Shown here piece after piece: positions 1 to 4,858 of a stretch of DNA of 7,777 nt. The position numbers and the translations under genes were made by a program. Below the pieces are notes generated by a model that was given only the letters and a program-made list of their open reading frames with translations, was not told the origin of the DNA and did no database searches. The DNA is from Bacillota bacterium. Its GTDB lineage: Bacteria; Bacillota; Clostridia; Peptostreptococcales; Anaerovoracaceae. Where the stretch lies: contig JAEDMR010000091.1 in assembly GCA_016302925.1 (NCBI GenBank), positions 1 to 7,777 of the forward strand, read 5' to 3'. The first letter of the stretch is position 1. Every line of letters starts with the position of its first letter.

Positions 1-253
1 GCGGTCTATCTATTGTTTTCGGTTGCTTGCTTCTTTACCGTACATGAGCATTTACTCCGGGAAGAAAGCTGCAGACGCAGTGCGTCGCTTTTGGATCGCC
101 ACACTGACCGGATTCCTTGTATTCACAACGGTACCGGGTCTGGTTGCGGATCTGACCGGAAGCTACCGTCTCTACCTTCTCTGCAGCATTCCGGTGCTGC
201 TGGGCGGAATGGCAATTCTTCAGATTTTATATAAAAAATACGTCCTGCGGTAG
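1..253 (+). CDS. C-terminal fragment of a membrane protein, probably an MFS-type transporter
   Basis: The open frame runs in from the left edge (first full codon at base 2) and stops at TAG 251-253, giving about 83 residues; the true start is outside the window. It shows a short basic cytoplasmic-looking stretch (SGKKAADAVRR), then a hydrophobic segment (WIATLTGFLVFTTVPGLVAD), a loop with DLTGSY, then a second hydrophobic segment (LYLLCSIPVLLGGMAILQIL) and a basic tail (YKKYVLR). Two helices separated by a D-x-TGSY-type loop and a positive C-terminus is the usual look of helices 11-12 of major facilitator transporters. The substrate cannot be told. It converges on the FeoB-associated gene with one base between the two stop codons, and its last codons form one arm of the shared hairpin. 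The membrane-protein call is firm; the MFS assignment is moderate because only the end is visible. Confidence 0.55.
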   Translation, partial: RSIYCFRLLASLPYMSIYSGKKAADAVRRFWIATLTGFLVFTTVPGLVADLTGSYRLYLLCSIPVLLGGMAILQILYKKYVLR

Positions 254-275
254 ATCACTCCTTGCCGGACGTATT
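237..275 (-). terminator. Hairpin terminator of the dtxR-like/FeoB-associated unit, overlapping the convergent gene end
   Basis: A perfect 9-base inverted repeat, AATACGTCC at 237-245 and GGACGTATT at 267-275, encloses both stop codons. Read on the minus strand, the stem runs directly into a T6 tract (the A-run at 233-238 on the + strand), which is the form of a Rho-independent terminator. On the + strand the stem is followed by a weaker T-rich stretch (CGTTT, then TTCTTTTTTT further on), so partial bidirectional action is possible. The loop is long, about 21 bases, with a possible extra GG/CC pairing inside. Confidence 0.6.
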
Positions 276-464
276 CGTTTCGGATTCATATTCTTTTTTT
301 CTGCTCCCGCAGTCTGCTGCGCTGCAGTGACCGCAGTTCCCGCCGCAGGCACTTCCGCACCCGCTGCAGTAATTCCCTCTTTTTATATTACGGAATATGC
401 TCCTTAGTGCCAGCACGGTACAGATTCCCACCGCCGCCAGAACCATTATGGTAGGCAGATTCAT
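255..464 (-). CDS. FeoB-associated Cys-rich membrane protein
   Basis: A 69-residue protein with one N-terminal transmembrane helix (about residues 4-24), a basic junction (RNIKRG), then a Cys cluster with C33, C36, C40, C44, C47 and C52 embedded in Gly/Ser/Ala/Asn, and a charged tail. This layout is that of the small 'FeoB-associated Cys-rich membrane protein' family, normally encoded beside the ferrous iron transporter FeoB and thought to help or tune iron uptake; its biochemical role is not established. The start ATG at 464 overlaps the upstream regulator's TGA (ATGA at 461-464), so translation is probably coupled, and GGAAGA just upstream can serve as ribosome site. The gene has no feoA or feoB partner in this window; its visible partner is the DtxR-type regulator. 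The family call is firm, the function uncertain. Confidence 0.85.
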   Translation of the reverse strand: MNLPTIMVLAAVGICTVLALRSIFRNIKRGNYCSGCGSACGGNCGHCSAADCGSRKKEYESETNTSGKE

Positions 465-850
465 TTCTTATCTTCCTTATTCCCGTATTTCTGCCCGTAT
501 TCTTTCAGCGCATTGAAGGTCTCATCACTGATCACATGCTCCACTTTGCATGCGTCTTCTGCCGCTGTATCCTCCGGCACGCCGAGAGATACCAGCAGAT
601 TGGTCAGCACCGTATGGCGTTCATAGGTTTTCTCTGCAATGAGACGTCCTGCGTCCGTCATTGTGATATATCCATCCTCATCCATGACGATGTATTCCTT
701 CTGCCGCAGATTTTTCATTGCCACGCTGACACTAGGCTTGGAATAACCGGTTTCCCGCACGATATCGATGGAACGGACCGCCGGAACGGACTGACTCAGA
801 ATCAGTATGGTCTCCAGATAGTCTTCTGCCGATTCTCCTTTATGAAACAT
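461..850 (-). CDS. DtxR/MntR-family metal-dependent transcriptional regulator
   Basis: A 129-residue protein. Residues 7-65 form the family's winged helix-turn-helix, including SAEDYLETIL near the N-terminus and a recognition helix around SKPSVSVAMKNL (37-48). Residues 66-120 match the metal-binding and dimerisation domain, with H79 and the C101-x-x-E104-H105 motif in the positions of DtxR-family metal ligands. The protein lacks the SH3-like third domain of DtxR/IdeR, so it is the short MntR-like form. It is expected to sense Fe2+ or Mn2+ and repress metal uptake genes; which metal cannot be decided from sequence alone. The ATG at 848-850 is preceded by GGGAGGGAG at good spacing. It is first in a two-gene unit with the FeoB-associated protein, which favours iron. 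No classical DtxR or MntR operator was recognised at its promoter. Confidence 0.88.
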   Translation of the reverse strand: MFHKGESAEDYLETILILSQSVPAVRSIDIVRETGYSKPSVSVAMKNLRQKEYIVMDEDGYITMTDAGRLIAEKTYERHTVLTNLLVSLGVPEDTAAEDACKVEHVISDETFNALKEYGQKYGNKEDKK

Positions 851-894
851 AGCTTTTTCTCCCTCCCGGTTTCCTCTGAAAATTATCTGTCCTT

Positions 895-923
895 ATTATA
901 TCCCCTGTTTCCTCGCAAGTCAA
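895..923 (-). promoter_or_regulatory. Promoter of the dtxR-like unit
   Basis: Minus-strand -35 TTGACT (918-923) and -10 TATAAT (895-900) are separated by exactly 17 bases (901-917). This is one mismatch from the housekeeping sigma-A consensus. The predicted start is near 887-889, leaving a leader of about 38 bases before the regulator ATG at 850. The promoter begins only 7 bases beyond the cyuA stop codon. Confidence 0.75.
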
Positions 924-930
924 TAACATG

Positions 931-2217
931 CTAAAGCTGTACCTGGTCCATCATAATATTCAGAATTTCCAGATCCGTTTCTTTCATACCGACACGACCG
1001 ACGTAGCCGATGCTCTTGATGGTATCTTCAATATCATCCTGAATAATACCGTCGCCGCCCGGAAATGAACGATCCAGCATGCTCATCTGATGTCCCAGAA
1101 ACGCTGCATCCAGTGCGGAAGCGATTTTCGCAGCACAGGAAGCCTTGGCTCCGTCGCAGACAATACCTCCCACATTGGCCAGCGTGTTGATAATGGTATT
1201 GCAGACCCTTGCATAACCGCCATCTGCCATGTATGTAATGGCTGCACCTGCTGCACAGGCCGCTGTTACTGCACCGCAGAAAGCAGAAAGACTTCCGATG
1301 TAATGTTTCAAATGGATGGCCATCAGATTACTGACAAGCAGGGCACGATACGTTTTTTCCTCCGATATGCTCCATTCTTTTGCGAATTCCAGTACCGGCA
1401 CCGACACGGTCATGCCCTGGTTTCCACTGCCGGAGTTGATCACCACAGGAAGACTGCATCCGCCCATCCGTGCATCAGAGCCGGCTGCTGCATATGCACG
1501 GGCACGTACCCGTACATCCTCCGGGTAACAGGAAAGAAGCGTTCTTCCAACTTCAGCCCCATATCCATGGGATATACCCTCCCTGGATATTGCTGAATTC
1601 ATCTCGATCTGGGAGTCCAGAAGCGGTATGACCTGCTGCAGATCTGCTATATCCGCAAAATCCAGAATGCCTTTTACGGTCAGCGTCCATGGTGCGCTTT
1701 TTTCCTGTACTTTCTGTGCATTTGCGTACTGGCTCAGCTGATACAGTTTTTTTCCATCCTTCGTCATCTCCGCGATGGTAGTATGACGATTGACAATGGT
1801 TACACTTGCGGTATGCTCCCCTGCTGTTGCAGTTGCCACGATATACAGGTTTGCTACATTTTCCTGAAGCCGGCAGCTGAAAAAGCCTTCCTTCAGCTTT
1901 TTTTCGGTTTCTCTGATATGCTCCTCCGTCACACAGGAAAGCACTTCCAGCCCCAGATCCGCATTACCGCCAACGACACCCAGAACTGCGGCGGCACCCA
2001 CACCTTTCATTCCGCCGGAATTGGGTACAAGAACGCCTTTCACATTTTTTATGATATTTCCGCTGCATCTGATGTCAATGTGCTCCGGCATTTCTCCCAG
2101 CACCTGCCGTGCCTTCGCCGCCGCATAAGCAATGGCGATGGGCTCCGTGCATCCCAGTGCCGGCACCAGCTCACTATATAAAAGATCGATCCACTCTCTC
2201 TGCTGTTCTTTTTCCAT
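931..2217 (-). CDS. cyuA: L-cysteine desulfidase (CyuA/UPF0597 family, Fe-S enzyme)
   Basis: A 428-residue protein matching the CyuA (YhaM/UPF0597) family in length and motifs. These include LGCTEPIAIA at 21-30, VPNSGGMKG near 64-72, NSGSGNQGM at 261-269 and CDGAKASC at 354-361. Four cysteines, C23, C314, C354 and C361, have the spacing (40 then 7 residues between the last three) of the [4Fe-4S] ligands described for the archaeal L-cysteine desulfidase. The enzyme splits L-cysteine into pyruvate, ammonia and sulfide in the cytoplasm, for cysteine use or detoxification, and is oxygen-sensitive; some relatives act on related amino acids. The ATG at 2215-2217 has AGAGAGG upstream. The gene is single, divergent from a GntR-type regulator, and driven by a perfect-consensus promoter carrying a large palindrome. 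No terminator is seen after its TAG at 931. Confidence 0.88.
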   Translation of the reverse strand: MEKEQQREWIDLLYSELVPALGCTEPIAIAYAAAKARQVLGEMPEHIDIRCSGNIIKNVKGVLVPNSGGMKGVGAAAVLGVVGGNADLGLEVLSCVTEEHIRETEKKLKEGFFSCRLQENVANLYIVATATAGEHTASVTIVNRHTTIAEMTKDGKKLYQLSQYANAQKVQEKSAPWTLTVKGILDFADIADLQQVIPLLDSQIEMNSAISREGISHGYGAEVGRTLLSCYPEDVRVRARAYAAAGSDARMGGCSLPVVINSGSGNQGMTVSVPVLEFAKEWSISEEKTYRALLVSNLMAIHLKHYIGSLSAFCGAVTAACAAGAAITYMADGGYARVCNTIINTLANVGGIVCDGAKASCAAKIASALDAAFLGHQMSMLDRSFPGGDGIIQDDIEDTIKSIGYVGRVGMKETDLEILNIMMDQVQL

Positions 2218-2242
2218 GCCTGTTTCCTCTCTGTGCCCCTGT

Positions 2243-2277
2243 TAATCATATTGCTAATAATATCAGTAATATGATTA
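2243..2277. promoter_or_regulatory. 35-base palindromic operator candidate over the cyuA -10 box
   Basis: Perfect 10-base arms TAATCATATT (2243-2252) and AATATGATTA (2268-2277) surround a centre at 2260 whose inner bases also pair mostly. Overall 15 of 17 base pairs are symmetrical. The right arm overlaps the cyuA -10 box (2274-2279) and the rest covers the predicted start point, so only part of the palindrome is transcribed. That argues for a DNA-binding site rather than an RNA hairpin. The position fits a repressor that blocks RNA polymerase; the adjacent GntR-family protein is the likely binder, by inference. Confidence 0.7.
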
Positions 2278-2302
2278 TAAATGGGATTTCCATGGTTGTC
2301 AA
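2274..2302 (-). promoter_or_regulatory. Consensus sigma-A promoter of cyuA
   Basis: On the minus strand, -35 TTGACA (2297-2302) and -10 TATAAT (2274-2279) both match the consensus fully and are separated by 17 bases (2280-2296). The start is predicted near 2266-2268, giving a leader of about 50 bases. Such an intrinsically strong promoter normally needs a repressor, which fits the overlapping palindrome. Confidence 0.85.
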
Positions 2303-2335
2303 TGCAGTTTCTCTCTTTTCTTCTTCTGCAGCTTC

Positions 2336-2344
2336 TGTTATACT
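2336..2344 (+). promoter_or_regulatory. Possible extended -10 promoter for the GntR-family gene
   Basis: TGTTATACT has the TG-n-TATAAT form of an extended -10 element (TATACT at 2339-2344), with only a weak -35 (TTTTCT, 2316-2321) at 17 bases. The start would lie near 2351, about 36 bases before the ATG. Other AT-rich hexamers nearby (TATACG 2350-2355, TAAAAT 2357-2362) are weaker candidates. Confidence 0.4.
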
Positions 2345-2386
2345 GTTTCTATACGATAAAATAGAGGGAAAGGAAACTGCAGTGTT

Positions 2387-3028
2387 ATGAAAAGTGAACG
2401 CAGTCTGAAAGAATCGATCTACAATGCCGTATTGGAAGATATTCTGGCGCTGGAATACCGTCCCGGTGAAATTTTGAATGAAAAAAATCTGATAGAAAAG
2501 TATCAGTGCAGTAAGTCGCCGGTACGTGAAGCTCTGCAGGCACTCTGCGCTGACAATGTTTTGAGAAATATCCCTCGCTATGGCTATGAAGTCGTTCGTC
2601 TGACCATGGAGGATATCTACGAAATGATTCAGTTTCGATATATTCTGGAAAGCAGCATGCTTCAGCTGAACATGCAGCATTTTACGAACTCCCAGCTCGA
2701 CAGACTGGCTGCCATCGATGCCCTCTGCCAGGAATCCGATGAAGATCTGTGGGTCCATTGGGAAAGAAACACGGAGTTTCATCTGAAGCTGATCGGCTAC
2801 TGCGGCAGCAATTACGCCGTAGAAGCGCTTTCCCGATGCATGAATCGTCTGAAACGGGCCTATGCCCAGTGCCGACGGGATAAACTGGAACATCCCGATG
2901 GTCCTCTGGATACCCGCAATCATGCCCTTTTGCTGGAGTGCCTCCGCCAGCATGACACTGACGGGGCACTTCGCTGTCTGCGAGATGATCTGAACGACTT
3001 CGGCAGACTGGATCGGGTGTTTGTATAA
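2387..3028 (+). CDS. GntR-family transcriptional regulator, FadR/FCD type
   Basis: A 213-residue protein. Residues 6-70 form the GntR winged helix-turn-helix: SIYNAVLEDILALEYRPGE, then NEKNLIEKYQCSKSPVREAL with the SPVREAL recognition helix, then NIPRYGYEVV for the wing. Residues 74-205 form an all-helical FCD effector domain with Y/F-R-ILE near 84-88, an N128-x3-H132 (NTEFHLKL) segment and H179 (RNHALLLECL) at the positions of the domain's metal or ligand contacts. The first contact is Asn rather than the common Asp. FCD regulators respond to small organic acids or amino acid derivatives. The ATG at 2387 follows GAGGGAAAGGAAA with rather long spacing. It is divergent from cyuA and so probably regulates it and itself. 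It converges on the C26 gene with 8 bases between and no visible terminator. The effector is unknown. Confidence 0.88.
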   Translation: MKSERSLKESIYNAVLEDILALEYRPGEILNEKNLIEKYQCSKSPVREALQALCADNVLRNIPRYGYEVVRLTMEDIYEMIQFRYILESSMLQLNMQHFTNSQLDRLAAIDALCQESDEDLWVHWERNTEFHLKLIGYCGSNYAVEALSRCMNRLKRAYAQCRRDKLEHPDGPLDTRNHALLLECLRQHDTDGALRCLRDDLNDFGRLDRVFV

Positions 3029-3036
3029 TGTAAGGA

Positions 3037-3774
3037 TTACCTACTTTCTGCATGGTATTTTCTTACCATGTCCATATAGTATTCCATCATCTTCCTGCCG
3101 GTCGCTTTTCTTTCTTCTGTGATTCCGGTATACATCATTCTTTCCGGATGCCACTGAAGGCCGATAATCGGATGGCTTTCGTGAACCAGCACATCCACCA
3201 CTTCCTTTTCCCAGCCTTCTTTTTCCGCTCTGCCGGTGGTATCCTCACAGACCCAGCGAGCTGCCACCTGCAGGCCCTCGCCGACGCGTCCTACCGCCTG
3301 GTGATGACGGGAGTTGACCATTAAACTTTCCCCGTACAGTTTTTCCATAAAGGTTCCCGGAGTTGTGTGAAGTTTGTGGAACCGATCCGGCGTACGGGCC
3401 GTATGCGCTTCCGCGGCCTTCAGATGCTGATTGATGGATCCGCCGAAATACACATTGATAAACTGAATTCCTCTGCACATTCCCAGCACCGGTATTTCTT
3501 TTTCGCAGGCGATATCCAGTATGTTTCGCTGTCCTTCGTCCAGCTCGTCATCAATTTTCACGGCGCCGCAGACTTCTTCCCCCCAGATAGCCGGGTTGAT
3601 ATCGTTATAGCTGCCCGGCACGATAATACCGTCCGCATCTTCTGCCCTTTTGGGATCCAAAGAAAGGCGTACATCCCATGCACCCAGATCCTTTAATGCC
3701 ATGACATAATATTCAAAATCATTGATCGCCCCTTCTTTATCTGCAAGAAGAATATTGATTCTGTCCATTTCCAC
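3037..3774 (-). CDS. Class I glutamine amidotransferase-like hydrolase, peptidase C26 (gamma-glutamyl hydrolase/PuuD type)
   Basis: A 245-residue protein with the C26 triad: C100 in the nucleophile elbow GMCRGIQFINV, and H209 with E211 in LQWHPE. Other family marks are the oxyanion region VPGSYNDINP (52-61), GGSINQHL (111-118) and SRHHQAV (155-161). The size equals PuuD-like gamma-glutamyl-GABA hydrolases, which cut gamma-glutamyl amide bonds in the cytoplasm. No synthetase or kinase domain is attached. The start is ambiguous: GTG 3774 lies 5 bases after GGGAGG (3780-3785), whereas ATG 3768 (residue 3) lies 11 bases after it; GTG is chosen for spacing, with little effect on the protein. It follows the S66 peptidase gene by 23 bases, so the two are surely co-transcribed. 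The substrate may be a gamma-glutamyl peptide from the adjacent importer rather than gamma-Glu-GABA, since no putrescine genes are present here. Confidence 0.85.
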   Translation of the reverse strand: MEMDRINILLADKEGAINDFEYYVMALKDLGAWDVRLSLDPKRAEDADGIIVPGSYNDINPAIWGEEVCGAVKIDDELDEGQRNILDIACEKEIPVLGMCRGIQFINVYFGGSINQHLKAAEAHTARTPDRFHKLHTTPGTFMEKLYGESLMVNSRHHQAVGRVGEGLQVAARWVCEDTTGRAEKEGWEKEVVDVLVHESHPIIGLQWHPERMMYTGITEERKATGRKMMEYYMDMVRKYHAESR

Positions 3775-3797
3775 TCTTTCCTCCCTACTTTTTTCCG

Positions 3798-4739
3798 TTA
3801 TCTATCCACTCGGAAACGAATAGTTCTGTTTTTCGTGTCCATTTCACACATGGCGCCGATCGGCAGTGTGATCATCGGTTGTCCGTGACCGGACTGAATG
3901 TTTGTGATGACCGGTACCTGATCTGCGTCCGGCCTGTCGCAGCTGCGAATGGCATCCATGATGACACGTTCCGGACCGTAATCCGCCTCATCAATTATCA
4001 TGTCGGTAAACTGCCCCAACAGAACGCCCTTCACTTTGTCAAATTTCCCGGCATCCCGCAGCTGGAATACCGTACGATCCAGATTTCCGATGTGACCATG
4101 GACTTCCTCAATGAAGAGAATTTTCCCGTCAGTTTCTACTTCATACGGTGTCCCGATGGAAGTGCCGATCAGTTCCAGATTTCCGCCGGCAAGGGGTGCC
4201 ATCACTTTTCCGCAGCCTTCCTGGGCGATGACCATTGGGTGCGCATCTGGCTCATGGTATTGGTATTCTGTTTCTGCTGTCAGAGCCTCCTCAAAGGAGA
4301 TCCTCGTATCATCATCGTATGCATCCACCATGTTGGAAGAAACCATCGGACCATGGAACGTCACCAGTCCGCACCGGTCTGCGAAAAGATTCAGCATGGT
4401 GGTAGTGTCGCTGTACCCGACGAATATTTTCGGATTCGCCTGTACGATATCCAGATCCACGCGGGTAATCATCCGGTTGGAACCATCGCCGCCGCGTACA
4501 CAGAAGATGGCTTCCACTTCCGGATCGGCAAACATCCGGTTGAGCCACTGGGCGCGGACGGTTTCTTCGCCAGCCATATAGCCGGCCTTGTTTGAAGTAA
4601 TATTGTCAGCAACCTTCAGCCGATATCCTCTTTCTTTCAGAAATGCAATGCATGCTTCCAGCCGTTCTTTGCTGATGAACGAGCTGCAGGCCACCAGACC
4701 GATGCATGCGCCTTTTTTCAGCTTCTTTGGGAATTTCAT
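3798..4739 (-). CDS. S66-family peptidase: LD-carboxypeptidase / MccF-like
   Basis: A 313-residue cytoplasmic serine peptidase. The start is placed at ATG 4739 because MKFPKKLKKG begins the conserved fold and AAGGAG (4750-4755) lies 10 bases upstream; a frame opening at 4799 would add 20 residues encoded across the preceding hairpin and is unlikely. Visible marks are VRGGDGSNR (81-89), the nucleophile S110 in FVGYSDTT, FHGPM (128-132), the catalytic Glu in LFIEEV (E211), and the catalytic His H285 in GHGQPMITLPIG. Relatives release D-alanine from murein tetrapeptides (LdcA, peptidoglycan recycling) or hydrolyse microcin C-type peptidyl nucleotides (MccF). The order S, E, H and the spacing fit the family. 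Usual LdcA proteins have GGYGS where this has GGDGS. It sits behind the importer genes and ahead of the C26 hydrolase, which suggests a role in processing imported peptides. Confidence 0.88.
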   Translation of the reverse strand: MKFPKKLKKGACIGLVACSSFISKERLEACIAFLKERGYRLKVADNITSNKAGYMAGEETVRAQWLNRMFADPEVEAIFCVRGGDGSNRMITRVDLDIVQANPKIFVGYSDTTTMLNLFADRCGLVTFHGPMVSSNMVDAYDDDTRISFEEALTAETEYQYHEPDAHPMVIAQEGCGKVMAPLAGGNLELIGTSIGTPYEVETDGKILFIEEVHGHIGNLDRTVFQLRDAGKFDKVKGVLLGQFTDMIIDEADYGPERVIMDAIRSCDRPDADQVPVITNIQSGHGQPMITLPIGAMCEMDTKNRTIRFRVDR

Positions 4740-4761
4740 GCCCGTTTTTCTCCTTCTCCAT

Positions 4762-4781
4762 TCGGCAGATCTCTCTGCCGA
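4762..4781. repeat. Second hairpin between the terminator and the S66 gene
   Basis: A perfect 8-base stem, TCGGCAGA (4762-4769) and TCTGCCGA (4774-4781), with a 4-base loop. On the minus strand it lies 8 bases after the T-tract of the preceding terminator and just ahead of the S66 ribosome site. It has no T-tract of its own, so it is not a terminator; it could protect or mark the 5' end of read-through or processed mRNA for the downstream pair. Confidence 0.6.
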
Positions 4782-4789
4782 TTCCTTTG

Positions 4790-4818
4790 AAAAAGGCACC
4801 GGAGAAACCTCCGGCGCC
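4790..4818 (-). terminator. Strong intrinsic terminator after the solute-binding protein gene
   Basis: On the minus strand, GGCGCCGGAG (4809-4818) and CTCCGGTGCC (4795-4804) make a 10-base stem with one G-U pair and a GTTT loop, followed at once by TTTTT (4790-4794). It lies about 40 bases after the binding-protein stop codon and is the clearest terminator in the window. It should separate the transporter genes from the S66-C26 pair, with these expressed by read-through or from an unseen promoter. Confidence 0.88.
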
Positions 4819-4858
4819 CTTCTCGTTGTGTAGTGCGTTTATTTATTGCAATTTGGAA

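Noticed and set aside
1090..1596. A 168-codon + strand frame opposite cyuA
   Set aside because: Its many Cys and His are complements of Ala/Gly/Met codons in cyuA; no start signal or family fits.
904..2229. CCTGTTTCCTC repeated at 904-914 and 2219-2229
   Set aside because: One copy is a ribosome site context and the other a promoter spacer; a purine-rich 11-mer match of this kind is best treated as chance.
2246..2953. A 235-codon minus-strand frame opposite the GntR gene
   Set aside because: It runs through the palindrome and the cyuA promoter and has no domain, while the + strand frame has clear GntR and FCD sequence.
3051..3070. Perfect inverted repeat CATGGTA/TACCATG near the convergent gene ends, considered as a terminator
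   Set aside because: It lies inside the C26 coding region and has no T-tract on either strand, so it does not look like a terminator.
4740..4799. A 20-residue N-terminal extension of the S66 protein
   Set aside because: The extra codons cover the hairpin and the ribosome site, and the conserved fold begins at ATG 4739.
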